DNA of 31,444 nucleotides from JAEUTH01 sp044230205 (GTDB taxonomy: Bacteria > Bacteroidota > Bacteroidia > AKYH767-A > OLB10), in the NCBI GenBank assembly GCA_044230205.1, contig JBGARN010000037.1:1-31444 (forward strand). The letters run 5' to 3'. Shown here one piece after another: positions 7,889-16,919 of the stretch. A program made the translations under genes and the position numbers. Each line of letters opens with the position of its first letter. Position 1 is the stretch's first letter. A model generated the notes under the pieces. That model made no database searches, was not told the origin of the DNA, and worked only from the letters and a program-made list of their open reading frames with translations.

Positions 7889-8422
7889 ATGCAGGAAGTA
7901 ACCATACATGACAAGACTTTTAAAAAACTGATTGATGCTTCAGAAATACAGCAACGCATCAATGAAATTGCCATTCAGATTAACAATGAATACAAAAACC
8001 GCACTCCGTTATTTCTTGGTGTTTTAAACGGTGCTTTTTTATTTGCAGCCGACTTGTTCAAAAGCATTGAGCTGATGTGCGAAATTTCATTCATAAGGGT
8101 TTCCAGTTACCAGGGTACTTCCTCAACAGGGGCAGTAAAAAACCTGATTGGCTTAAACATGAATATTACTGGGCGCGATATTATCATTATTGAGGATATT
8201 GTTGACACGGGCGACACCATGAAATACCTCATGACTGAATTAAAAGCCAACAATCCTGCCTCAATAAAACTTGCTACGTTGGTTTTCAAGCCTGATGCAT
8301 TGAAGCATGACCTGGTTCCTGATTTTGTAGGCTTTGAAGTACCTCCAGATTTTCTAGTTGGCTTCGGGCTTGATTACGATGGCCTTGGCCGAAATCTTAA
8401 CAGTATATATACTCTTAAATAA
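7889..8422 (+). CDS. hpt: hypoxanthine phosphoribosyltransferase
   Basis: The 177-residue protein carries the purine phosphoribosyltransferase PRPP loop IIIIEDIVDTGDTM (about residues 94-107), the early FLGVLNGAFLFAADL segment, the flexible loop SFIRVSSYQGT and the C-terminal VGFGLDYDGLGRNL typical of HPRTs. It salvages hypoxanthine (and guanine) with PRPP to IMP (GMP) in the cytoplasm. Length is normal for the bacterial enzyme. It is the first gene of a closely spaced plus-strand run (adk 27 bp downstream) and is divergent from purK, so salvage and de novo purine genes face each other. Confidence 0.95.
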   Translation: MQEVTIHDKTFKKLIDASEIQQRINEIAIQINNEYKNRTPLFLGVLNGAFLFAADLFKSIELMCEISFIRVSSYQGTSSTGAVKNLIGLNMNITGRDIIIIEDIVDTGDTMKYLMTELKANNPASIKLATLVFKPDALKHDLVPDFVGFEVPPDFLVGFGLDYDGLGRNLNSIYTLK

Positions 8423-8449
8423 ACATCAATACTTTTAATTAATTACATT

Positions 8450-9025
8450 ATGTTAAACCTTGTTTTATTCGGTCCTCCGGGTGCAGGCAAAGGCACACAA
8501 TCAACTAAACTCATTGAAAAATACAATTTGGTTCATCTTTCTACAGGCGATATACTTCGAAGTGAAATTGCCAATGGGACTTCACTGGGCCTTGAAGCTA
8601 AAAAACTTATGGACCAGGGTTTGCTGGTACCGGACTCTGTTGTTATCGGAATGATTGCATCAAAACTGGATGCCAATAAAAATGCTAATGGATTTATTTT
8701 TGATGGCTTTCCACGGACTATTGCTCAGGCAGAAGCTTTAGACAAATTACTGAATGAAAAAGGAAACCCAATTAGTATGATGCTTTCACTGGAAGTGGAT
8801 GACGAAGAACTTATAAAACGATTATTAATACGCGGAAAAGATTCTGGACGGCCTGATGATGCTAACCCTGATGTTATACGTAAGCGTGTTGACGAATACA
8901 ATTTGAAAACACGTCCGGTTGCTGATTACTATTCAAAACAAAATAAATATAAAGGCGTAAAAGGTGTTGGTTCTATAAACGATATTTTTGAATTATTATG
9001 TAAGGCCATTGAAGTAACTATTTAA
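8450..9025 (+). CDS. adk: adenylate kinase
   Basis: The 191-residue enzyme has the P-loop GPPGAGKGTQ (residues 7-16), STGDILR (about 31-37), the FDGFPRT AMP-binding motif and the RPDDANPDVIRKRVDEY segment with conserved catalytic arginines. The LID region is the short form (RGKDSGRPDD), without zinc Cys residues, as is usual in Bacteroidota. It interconverts ATP + AMP and 2 ADP. It lies between hpt and ridA, with 27- and 24-bp gaps. Confidence 0.96.
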   Translation: MLNLVLFGPPGAGKGTQSTKLIEKYNLVHLSTGDILRSEIANGTSLGLEAKKLMDQGLLVPDSVVIGMIASKLDANKNANGFIFDGFPRTIAQAEALDKLLNEKGNPISMMLSLEVDDEELIKRLLIRGKDSGRPDDANPDVIRKRVDEYNLKTRPVADYYSKQNKYKGVKGVGSINDIFELLCKAIEVTI

Positions 9026-9049
9026 AAAAATGAAATTCAATTAATAGTT

Positions 9050-9430
9050 ATGAAAAAAACAATTTTATCAAAAGGTGCCCCAGCGCCAATCGGACCTTAT
9101 GCACATGGTGTATTAGTAAATAACATGTTATTCATTTCAGGCCAGGTAGGAAAAGATCCTGATAGCGGAGAACTGGTGTTGCATGATATAAAAGAAGAAA
9201 CACATCGTGTTATGAAAAATATAAATGCGATATTGACTGATGCCGGAATGAACATGGCCAATGTGGTTAAGACAACCATTTTTCTTACAAATATGGATAA
9301 CTTTTCAATGGTAAATGAAGTTTATGGTTCCTATTTTGAAAAAGATTTTCCGGCTCGTGAAACTGTGCAGGTTTCGCGCCTTCCACTTGATGTTAATGTT
9401 GAAATAAGCGTCATTGCAATGAAGGATTGA
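9050..9430 (+). CDS. ridA: RidA family reactive enamine/imine deaminase
   Basis: At 126 residues this is the standard RidA/YjgF size. It shows GAPAPIGPYAHGV at the N-terminus, ISGQVGKDP, the NAILTDAGMNMANVVKTTIFLTNM core and FPARETVQVSRLPLDVNVEISVIA, which contains the Arg and Glu of the active site. RidA hydrolyses 2-aminoacrylate and similar imines produced by PLP enzymes and so limits damage. It is placed between adk and a PPOX-family gene, probably on the same transcript. Confidence 0.93.
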   Translation: MKKTILSKGAPAPIGPYAHGVLVNNMLFISGQVGKDPDSGELVLHDIKEETHRVMKNINAILTDAGMNMANVVKTTIFLTNMDNFSMVNEVYGSYFEKDFPARETVQVSRLPLDVNVEISVIAMKD

Positions 9431-9460
9431 ACTATTCAACAATTTGTTAAAGAAAATTTC

Positions 9461-10036
9461 ATGGGAAAATGGCATCATACATTACAACCTCAACACAAAG
9501 AATTTATTGAAAAGCAACATATTTTTTTTGTGGCAACAGCTCCATTAAGTGCGGATGGGCATGTAAATCTTTCCCCAAAAGGCCTTGACAGTTTTCGCGT
9601 TCTATCCGATACAACAGTTGCTTATATGGATTTGATAAGCAGCGGAAATGAAACTTCAGCCCACATTTTAGAAAACGGCCGCATTACTTTTATGTTCTGC
9701 TCTTTTGAGGGTTCACCAAACATTTTGCGTTTGTATGGAAAAGGCTACACCGTATTGCGTGATGCTGAAGACTGGGAAAAATATTCAGTTCATTTCAACA
9801 TTTATGAAGGTACAAGACAAATTATTGTTGCCGAAATCAGCCTGGTGCAAACATCCTGCGGCTTTGGAGTTCCGCTGTTTGAATACAAAAGCGATCGCAA
9901 TATGCACTTAGAGTGGGTTGAGAAAAAAGGACAAGAAGGTCTTGAACAATACATGATGGAAAAGAATTTAATCAGCATGGATGGATTACCCACTGACTTA
10001 GGTTTGAAATTTAAAAAAGAGAACAATGGAAATTGA
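9461..10036 (+). CDS. pyridoxamine 5'-phosphate oxidase family protein (FMN-binding split barrel)
   Basis: The 191-residue protein reads FFVATAPLSADGHVNLSPKGLDSFRVLSDTTVAYMD from about residue 22. This is the FMN-binding split-barrel start of the PNPOx-like family, followed by GNETSAHILENGRITFMFCSFEGSPNILRLYGKG. The C-terminal third is helical and charged. Family members bind flavin or F420 and include oxidoreductases of unknown substrate; it lacks the features needed to call true PdxH. It lies 30 bp after ridA and 41 bp before obgE. Confidence 0.85.
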   Translation: MGKWHHTLQPQHKEFIEKQHIFFVATAPLSADGHVNLSPKGLDSFRVLSDTTVAYMDLISSGNETSAHILENGRITFMFCSFEGSPNILRLYGKGYTVLRDAEDWEKYSVHFNIYEGTRQIIVAEISLVQTSCGFGVPLFEYKSDRNMHLEWVEKKGQEGLEQYMMEKNLISMDGLPTDLGLKFKKENNGN

Positions 10037-10077
10037 AGATTCACATTCAAACCTTAACACATCACCACTAATAAAAT

Positions 10078-11088
10078 ATGGAAAACAACTTTATTGATTA
10101 CGTAAAAATAAATTGTCGCAGTGGTGCAGGCGGAAAAGGCTCTATGCATTTTCACCGTGATAAATTTACAGCTAAAGGCGGTCCTGATGGTGGTGATGGC
10201 GGCCGGGGTGGCCATATTATTGTACGTGGCAATAAACAACTCTGGACATTACTGCATTTAAAATACCGCAAACATGTAATTGCAGAAAATGGAGAAGGAG
10301 GTCAATCAGCTTTAAAGACAGGAGCTGAAGGGAAAGATGAGATACTTGAAGTACCGCTTGGAACTGTTGCCAGGGATTTTGAATCGGGCGAAACCTTATT
10401 TGAAATTAATCATGATGGCCAGCAAGAAATATTGCTTGCTGGCGGCAGAGGCGGAAAAGGAAATGCTTTTTTCAAATCGGCCACAGTACAAACCCCCCGG
10501 CATGCGCAGCCCGGAGAACCCGGTAAAGAAGAATGGAAAATTCTTGAACTAAAATTAGTTGCCGATGTTGGTTTAGTTGGTTTCCCTAATGCCGGAAAGT
10601 CAACATTGCTATCTGTAGTTAGTGCTGCAAAACCCGAAATTGCTGATTATCCTTTTACCACTCTTGTGCCTAATCTCGGCATGGTTTACTATCGCGATAA
10701 TCGCTCATTCGTGATGGCTGACATACCCGGAATTATTGAAGGTGCTCACCTGGGTAAAGGATTAGGGCTACGATTTCTCAGGCATATTGAACGTAACTCT
10801 GTATTACTTTTTATGATTGCAGCTGATTCAAAAAATATCAAGGAAGAATATAAAATTCTAAAGAAGGAGCTTAAACTGCACAATCCTGAACTGATGCACA
10901 AGCGCAGGCTGATTGCTATTACCAAATGCGATATGCTGGACGATGAGTTGACCAGGGAAATGAAAAAGGAAACTCCGCGTGATAAAAATTCTGATGGTTC
11001 TAAAATACCAGTGCTGTTTATTTCTTCGGTGGCCAATAAAGGAATTGATGCTTTGAAAGATGAATTGTGGAAAGCAATAACAACTTAA
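10078..11088 (+). CDS. obgE: Obg family GTPase
   Basis: The 336-residue protein has the glycine-rich Obg fold at residues 1-158 (CRSGAGGKGSMHFHRDKF, GGPDGGDGGRGG, GGRGGKGNAFFKS). The GTPase domain has G1 GFPNAGKST (about 168-176), G2 DYPFTTL, G3 DIPGIIEGAHLGKGLG and G4 ITKCD. It lacks the C-terminal OCT extension, as is common in Bacteroidota. It acts in 50S ribosome maturation and stress signalling through (p)ppGpp. In many relatives adk/hpt and obgE are close neighbours; here two small metabolic genes lie between them. Confidence 0.96.
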   Translation: MENNFIDYVKINCRSGAGGKGSMHFHRDKFTAKGGPDGGDGGRGGHIIVRGNKQLWTLLHLKYRKHVIAENGEGGQSALKTGAEGKDEILEVPLGTVARDFESGETLFEINHDGQQEILLAGGRGGKGNAFFKSATVQTPRHAQPGEPGKEEWKILELKLVADVGLVGFPNAGKSTLLSVVSAAKPEIADYPFTTLVPNLGMVYYRDNRSFVMADIPGIIEGAHLGKGLGLRFLRHIERNSVLLFMIAADSKNIKEEYKILKKELKLHNPELMHKRRLIAITKCDMLDDELTREMKKETPRDKNSDGSKIPVLFISSVANKGIDALKDELWKAITT

Positions 11089-11123
11089 AGAAGGCATAAA
11101 AATTAGGCTCAAGGAAATAACGT

Positions 11124-11675
11124 ATGTTAAACGAAATCAATACAAAAATTCTTCTCTGGATTAATTCGCATTACAATCCTGTAATGGATTTTGTTATGTT
11201 TTGGGCTAGCGATCGCTTCATCTGGATTCCACTCTATGTTTTGCTTTTAGTTCTGTTTGCAAAAGTATATCGTCAAAAAATCTGGATTGTATTGATTTCA
11301 GTTACCCTTTTAATACTTCTTTGCGACCAGACGGCAAATCTTGCTAAAGATTATTTTCAGTTACTGCGCCCCTGCCACGAACCATCACTGGTAAACGTTT
11401 TGCATATTGTCAATGGGTATTGTGGCGGTGCCTATGGATATGTTTCATCACATGCTGCTAATAGTGCGGGTCTTACAGTATTTACATTAATGCTGCTCAA
11501 CAAAAATTTTAAATGGCTAAAGTTTTTGATGATTACCTATACCCTTTTGCTTTGCTACAGCCGTATTTATCTTGCTGCACATTATCCTTTTGATATTATC
11601 AGAGGAATATTAACAGGAATTGCTTTTGGTTTTTTGGTTGCACGATTTTTTAAAGTTGCCAATAGCAGGTTTTAA
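11124..11675 (+). CDS. PAP2 family membrane phosphatase
   Basis: This 183-residue protein has about five membrane segments and the three phosphatase motifs of the PAP2 superfamily: K-D-Y-F-Q-L-L-R-P (KX6RP), VSSHAANS (the PSGH motif with Ser for Pro) and SRIYLAAHYPFD (SRX5HX3D). The active site faces the periplasm. Likely substrates are undecaprenyl diphosphate or lipid A phosphate groups; the sequence does not decide which. It follows obgE by 35 bp and ends the run that starts with hpt. Confidence 0.88.
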   Translation: MLNEINTKILLWINSHYNPVMDFVMFWASDRFIWIPLYVLLLVLFAKVYRQKIWIVLISVTLLILLCDQTANLAKDYFQLLRPCHEPSLVNVLHIVNGYCGGAYGYVSSHAANSAGLTVFTLMLLNKNFKWLKFLMITYTLLLCYSRIYLAAHYPFDIIRGILTGIAFGFLVARFFKVANSRF

Positions 11676-11821
11676 ATCCATAGCAGCATTATTGATTAAT
11701 TTATCTTCTCATTTCAATCCTGTCGGAAAAATCCCTACAGCTAAATTTGTCATGGAAAATTTCTAAACAAATTATCACAACTTTAAATTCAATTTTCATC
11801 TTTACGCAAAACAATTACCAT

Positions 11822-13462
11822 ATGAAAAAATTATTATTCCTGATCATTTCCATTTTTATTTACAACTATGGTGTGGCTCAAAAAACCGGGGTAAAGCCTT
11901 CCATACAAAAACCAAAACTTGTAGTGGGCATTGTAGTTGATCAAATGAAATACGATTATGTGTTTCGCTATTGGGATAAACTGGGCGAAGGTGGCTTTAA
12001 GCGATTGACAAATGAGGGAATGTTTTGTAAAGAGGTTCATTATAATTATGTGCCAACTTATACCGGGCCAGGTCATGCGTCCATTTATACAGGAACAACA
12101 CCTGCAACACATGGCATTGTTGCCAACAACTGGTTCGATCGGGAAAAGGACACTATTGTGTATTGCACTGATGATAAAAGTGTAAAAACTCTTGGAGCAA
12201 ATAATAATGCCGGTGCTATGTCGCCAGTTTTATTACAAACAACAACAATTGGAGACGAACTGAAGATTTCAAGCAACTTTAAAAGCAAGGTAATTGGAAT
12301 AGCGCTAAAGGATCGTGGTGCAATTTTGCCCGCAGGGCACAGTGGCAATGCTGCTTATTGGTGGGATGCATTATCGGCTAACTGGATTACAAGTACTTAT
12401 TATATGAAAGATTTACCAAAATGGGTTGTTGATTTTAATAGTCAGCAATTACCGAACAAGTATCTTTCCAAAAACTGGAATACCATTCTACCTTTGAAAG
12501 ATTATACCGAAAGCACTCCAGATGATACACCTTATGAAGGATTGTTTGTAGGTGAATCCAAACCAGTTTTTCCTCATAACCTTTCAGCAATGAATAGTTA
12601 TGAAGTTTTAAAATACTCTCCCTGGGGAAACACGCTCACTAATAAGTTTGCCCAGGCCGCCATTATTGGAGAAAATCTTGGAGCTGGTGATCAAACTGAT
12701 ATGATAACTATAAGCTTTTCATCAACAGATTATGTAGGACATAAATATGGCACCCACGCTGTTGAAACAGAAGATGTATACCTGCAGCTAGACAAAGAAC
12801 TTGAAGAGTTTTTAAAATTTCTTGATACAAAATTTGGCAAGCAAAATGTATTGGTTTTTCTAACTGCCGATCACGCAGCCATTCCCAATCCGCAATTTCT
12901 TTCTGATAATAAGATACCTGCTGGTTATTTCAACTCAGCCGAAATGCTTGATTCGCTTAAGCGCATTTTTGTAAAATATTACCAGGATTCTACCATCCTT
13001 GCCTCTTATGAAAACGGACAAATTTATTTCGACATGAAAGCGATAGAAAAATCAGAAGTTGGGATAGATTACAGGCAATTGCAGGCCAATGTTGCCGATT
13101 TTTGCACGGGGTTTAAAGGTGTAAAAGGTGCGCTAACAGCATTGCAACTTGCAGGCACTGAGTATACGAGAGGAATAAACAAACTTGTTCAAATGGGTTT
13201 TAATGCGAAACGCAGTGGCGATGTAGTGATTCAGCTTGAACCCGGATACATTGAATGGGCAGGTAAAACCGGCACCACTCACGGCTCGCCATATACCTAT
13301 GATACTCATGTACCGCTTTGGTTTTACGGAGGCATGGTGAATTCCGGCAGCACTTCAGAAACTATTGAAATAACAGACATAGCAGCTACGCTGGCTAACC
13401 TGCTGAATATTGATGCTCCCAACGGTTCAATAGGCAAACCGATAAAAGCAATTGTTAGATAG
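11822..13462 (+). CDS. pafA: PafA-type periplasmic alkaline phosphatase
   Basis: Starting at ATG 11822 gives 546 residues with a clean signal peptide ending GVAQ (residues 1-20). A TTG 75 bp upstream would add a non-signal extension and is not preferred. The mature protein matches the PafA phosphomonoesterase: metal ligand Asp40 in VVDQM, nucleophile Thr81 in VPTYTGPGHASI, Lys163 and Arg165 in LKDRGAILPAGH, STDYVGHKYG, LTADHAA, and the C-terminal GTTHGSPYTYDTHVP. PafA removes phosphate from many organic phosphates in the periplasm and is common in Bacteroidota. The 146-bp upstream gap holds TAAATTTG at 11742-11749 as a possible -7 element. The AddA-type gene follows after 25 bp. Confidence 0.92.
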   Translation: MKKLLFLIISIFIYNYGVAQKTGVKPSIQKPKLVVGIVVDQMKYDYVFRYWDKLGEGGFKRLTNEGMFCKEVHYNYVPTYTGPGHASIYTGTTPATHGIVANNWFDREKDTIVYCTDDKSVKTLGANNNAGAMSPVLLQTTTIGDELKISSNFKSKVIGIALKDRGAILPAGHSGNAAYWWDALSANWITSTYYMKDLPKWVVDFNSQQLPNKYLSKNWNTILPLKDYTESTPDDTPYEGLFVGESKPVFPHNLSAMNSYEVLKYSPWGNTLTNKFAQAAIIGENLGAGDQTDMITISFSSTDYVGHKYGTHAVETEDVYLQLDKELEEFLKFLDTKFGKQNVLVFLTADHAAIPNPQFLSDNKIPAGYFNSAEMLDSLKRIFVKYYQDSTILASYENGQIYFDMKAIEKSEVGIDYRQLQANVADFCTGFKGVKGALTALQLAGTEYTRGINKLVQMGFNAKRSGDVVIQLEPGYIEWAGKTGTTHGSPYTYDTHVPLWFYGGMVNSGSTSETIEITDIAATLANLLNIDAPNGSIGKPIKAIVR

Positions 13463-13487
13463 TACGGCTTAAGCAGGTCGGCATATT

Positions 13488-16400
13488 ATGAAAACGCTTA
13501 CCATATATAAATCTTCAGCAGGTTCGGGCAAAACCTATACCCTGGTAAAAGAGTATTTAAGGCTTGTATTAAAACAACCTGAAAGTTTCCGAAACATACT
13601 TGCCGTAACTTTTACCAATAAAGCCACTGCGGAAATGAAACAACGTATAATTGATACGTTAGTGAATCTGTCAAATGGCAAAAATGAAGATTTGGCTAAG
13701 GAACTCAGTGGTGATCTGAGAATTCCATTGAGCCAGATAAAAAACAACGCTGAATCTGTTTTAAAAAAGTTATTGCATCAGTATGACAAGTTTTCTGTTC
13801 AGACAATTGACAGCTTTTTCAATTCCATTATTCGTGCCCTCGCTCTTGAATTAAAACTGCCATTGCAGTTTGACATGGAAATGAATAAGGATTATGTAAA
13901 AGCAGTAATTATTGAACAATTGCTTTCTGAAATAGGAAAAAATGCTTTCCTCACTAACCAGCTTCAGAATTTTGCTTTACATAAAATGAGCAACAGTGAA
14001 GGATGGAACATTGAGACCACTTTAAACCAGGTAGCTGATGAGATTTTTAAAGATAGTTTCAGAGCTCATTTGCAACAGTTTAAAATCAATGACGGCTTTA
14101 TTGATTTACTGCATAAGGTTAAGAACACCTTTGAAGTTAAAATGAAAAATAAAGCCGACATGTTTTTGAAAACAATGCATGAAAACGGGCTTGACCACAA
14201 AGATTTTTACAGGGGTAATAGCGGGCCTTCAAAGTATTTCGAAAAAATTGCGAACCCAGATGGGTACAAATCATTTATTCCAAACAGCTATATACAAAAA
14301 GTACTTGAAGATAATACCTGGACATCGGGTTCAACAAAACAGGGTGAATTGATAAATACTTTGGCTCAAAAGCAATTTAATAAACTGCTGAGCGATGTGT
14401 TGCAGATTTATCAAGATGAGTTTATTAACTATTGTACTGCCGATGCACTGTTGCGACTAAGTTATGTGGCATCCGTTATTTACCTTCTTGAAGAACAGCT
14501 TAAAAAATACAGGAAAGAAAATGAGCTGCTGCTGATGAGTGATGTTAACCTGGTGATTGCTCAATTTATAAATCAAAGCGATACTCCATTTGTGTATGAA
14601 AAAACCGGTAACAGGTTTCACTATTTCCTTATTGATGAATACCAGGATACAAGCGACTTTCAATGGCAGAATTTTGTGCCTTTAATTGTAAATTCAATGG
14701 GGTCAGGCAATCGTTCGCTGGTAGTTGGCGATGTTAAACAAAGCATTTACAGGTGGCGGGGAGGGAATATGAAATTACTTCATCATCAGATTTATTCCGA
14801 CCTGAAAGCTTTTTCAGGCAGCATTGAAGACATAAACCTCGATAAAAATTTCAGAAGCAAAAAGAGCATCATTAACTTCAATAACATTTTATTCAGTGCC
14901 GCACCTTCAGTACTTCGTTCCCATATAAATCCTGAACACGTTCCTTTATTAAATGACACGTACAATTATGATGCTGTTGAACAAAAAGTTATTGAAAAGC
15001 ATAAAGATGGAGGTTATGTTCATGTTGAATTTCTGGATGCAGATAAGTTTACGGAGATTGATAAGAGTGCTTATAGCGCAAAAAGTGAGTGGAAGGCCGT
15101 TGCACTAGAAAAAATGTTAAACGCAATTCATGACTTAATCAGCAGAGGCTTCAATCCGGGAGACATAGCCATACTGGTTCGAAAAAATGCAGATGGAATG
15201 GAAGCTGCAAATTATCTTATAGCCAATGGATTTAAAAAAATAGTAACCCCCGATTCACTTTTACTAAAAGGCAATGCGCAGATAACCTTACTGATAAGCG
15301 CAATGAGTTACCTGGCTGCCAACAACGATGAAGTAGCGCTAACTGCTGTTGTTCATGAATACTGCCGCTTGAAAAAAAATACAAGTGGCATTGATGAACA
15401 TGAACAATTTAACAGGCAAACAGAAGTTTCAAAAATGCTTGCTGGCAAAATGCAACTGCTTGCACAAAAGCACCTGTACAATATTACCGAAGAACTTATT
15501 GAGTTGTTTGAACTGAATATTGAACCCGATACTTTCATACAGCGCTTCCTCGATCTCGTACTTGATTTTTCTGAAAAAAACCCGGCAACAGTAAGCGATT
15601 TCCTTACATGGTGGAAAGAAAACAGCGATAGTGATAAATGCTCCGTAATAATGGCTGAAAGTGATGATGCGCTTAGAATATTATCTGTGCATAAATCAAA
15701 AGGACTTCAGTTTCCGGTTGTAATAATGCCGTTTGTTGAGTGGAATATTACCCCAAAGCCTACTGAGATACTTTGGGTTACTACGAATGAAAAACCGTTT
15801 AATAACATTGGCTATTTTCCGGTTAGTGTTACATCATTGCTTGAGCATACGCATTTCAGCTCCTATTATACCAATGAAATCTCGCAGTCATTAATTGATT
15901 CAGTTAATATGCTGTATGTAGCTTTAACACGGGCCGAGCAGCAACTGTATTTATTTGCCCCAAATCCAGGGAAATCAACGTCAGAAAGTTTAAATAAAGC
16001 ATCGGTATTGTTTTATAATTTGTTGCAGGCAAATAAAGACTGGAGCGAGAAGTTAGATTCAGACTTAAAAATTATTGAAGTCGGACAACCTGAATTAAAG
16101 AGAACAGTGGTAAAAGAACCACAACCCGAAATTCAGTACCTGAATTCATTCTGCTATAACAACTGGACAGAAAAAATTGATATTAAAATAAAATCAGAAA
16201 AATCAGGATTAAAACATTTAGAGGAAGATAAACTTGAAGTTGGCAATATAATTCATGAAGCACTTTCAAAAATTACCACCCATTCAGATATTGATCATTC
16301 CATTGAAGTTGTCTTAACTCAGCTATCAACTTCTGTTTTAACACCAGACTTACTGCGTAAACATATTGAGAATGCTATTGCCAGTTGTGCCGGCAAGAAT

Positions 16401-16652
16401 TGGTTTGATGGAACCTATAAGATTAAAACTGAATGTGACATTATTCTTCCCGATGGAAACATGAAAAGGCCTGACCGATTAATGTTTAAGGATAACGAGG
16501 TTATAATTCTAGATTATAAAACAGGCATGAAAGAAAACAAGCATATGGAACAGATCAGAGGGTACGAATCGGTTTTAGGTTTAATGGGCTATGATGTTGC
16601 CGGAAAGTATCTGCTATACCTCGAGCAAAATGAATTGATTGCTGTTGCATAG
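13488..16652 (+). CDS. addA: AddA/RecB-type UvrD-family helicase-nuclease
   Basis: The 1054-residue protein has a full set of superfamily 1A helicase motifs: Walker A SSAGSGKT (residues 9-16), FTNKATAEMKQRI (Ia), LIDEYQDTSDFQW (about 381-393), VGDVKQSIYRWRGG (III), LDKNFRSKKSI (IV), LSVHKSKGLQFPVVI (V) and YVALTRAEQQLY (VI). The C-terminus is a PD-(D/E)XK nuclease: GNIIHEALS, RPDRLMFKDNEVIILDYKTG (Asp and Lys at about 1008-1010) and QIRGYE. This architecture is that of AddA, which loads with AddB to resect double-strand breaks. No addB-like gene is in this window. It is 25 bp downstream of pafA and may be co-transcribed. Confidence 0.9.
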   Translation: MKTLTIYKSSAGSGKTYTLVKEYLRLVLKQPESFRNILAVTFTNKATAEMKQRIIDTLVNLSNGKNEDLAKELSGDLRIPLSQIKNNAESVLKKLLHQYDKFSVQTIDSFFNSIIRALALELKLPLQFDMEMNKDYVKAVIIEQLLSEIGKNAFLTNQLQNFALHKMSNSEGWNIETTLNQVADEIFKDSFRAHLQQFKINDGFIDLLHKVKNTFEVKMKNKADMFLKTMHENGLDHKDFYRGNSGPSKYFEKIANPDGYKSFIPNSYIQKVLEDNTWTSGSTKQGELINTLAQKQFNKLLSDVLQIYQDEFINYCTADALLRLSYVASVIYLLEEQLKKYRKENELLLMSDVNLVIAQFINQSDTPFVYEKTGNRFHYFLIDEYQDTSDFQWQNFVPLIVNSMGSGNRSLVVGDVKQSIYRWRGGNMKLLHHQIYSDLKAFSGSIEDINLDKNFRSKKSIINFNNILFSAAPSVLRSHINPEHVPLLNDTYNYDAVEQKVIEKHKDGGYVHVEFLDADKFTEIDKSAYSAKSEWKAVALEKMLNAIHDLISRGFNPGDIAILVRKNADGMEAANYLIANGFKKIVTPDSLLLKGNAQITLLISAMSYLAANNDEVALTAVVHEYCRLKKNTSGIDEHEQFNRQTEVSKMLAGKMQLLAQKHLYNITEELIELFELNIEPDTFIQRFLDLVLDFSEKNPATVSDFLTWWKENSDSDKCSVIMAESDDALRILSVHKSKGLQFPVVIMPFVEWNITPKPTEILWVTTNEKPFNNIGYFPVSVTSLLEHTHFSSYYTNEISQSLIDSVNMLYVALTRAEQQLYLFAPNPGKSTSESLNKASVLFYNLLQANKDWSEKLDSDLKIIEVGQPELKRTVVKEPQPEIQYLNSFCYNNWTEKIDIKIKSEKSGLKHLEEDKLEVGNIIHEALSKITTHSDIDHSIEVVLTQLSTSVLTPDLLRKHIENAIASCAGKNWFDGTYKIKTECDIILPDGNMKRPDRLMFKDNEVIILDYKTGMKENKHMEQIRGYESVLGLMGYDVAGKYLLYLEQNELIAVA

Positions 16653-16699
16653 CTTTCCTCAATAGGGTAATATTTCTTTTTGTAAGCCTTACCAACATG

Positions 16700-16721
16700 C
16701 ACAATTCTTTAAAGAATTGTG
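16700..16721. repeat. perfect 22-bp palindrome, possible operator
   Basis: The core ACAATTCTTTAAAGAATTGT (16701-16720) is its own reverse complement, and the flanking C (16700) and G (16721) extend the match to 22 bp without a spacer. It lies 48 bp after the addA stop and about 200 bp before the next gene. There is no loop and no T tract, so a dimeric protein binding site is at least as likely as a terminator. Confidence 0.6.
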
Positions 16722-16919
16722 TTAAATTTAGAATTCTGTAATTATCCTTGAAAATGTAAACCGGGTCTTTATTGGCCAAATGAAAAGTTGACCTCCATTT
16801 TCTTCATCAAATACTCAGCAAAATTTCAGCAATCATTCATTAAAACTTCACGACATTTGCTGCTTATAAAAGAGTTAAACTCCTTTTAGAGTTAAATAAA
16901 TATTCAAATAATTAAAGCG

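Noticed and set aside
10746..11112. Open frames on the minus strand inside obgE
   Set aside because: They overlap fully with the well-supported GTPase gene and show no recognisable protein features.
11747..11821. TTG start giving a longer PafA
   Set aside because: It would put 25 polar residues before a clean signal peptide that begins at ATG 11822.
16555..16779. Minus-strand 74-codon frame after addA
   Set aside because: It is mostly antisense to the addA nuclease domain, has no signal peptide or motif, and runs through the palindrome.
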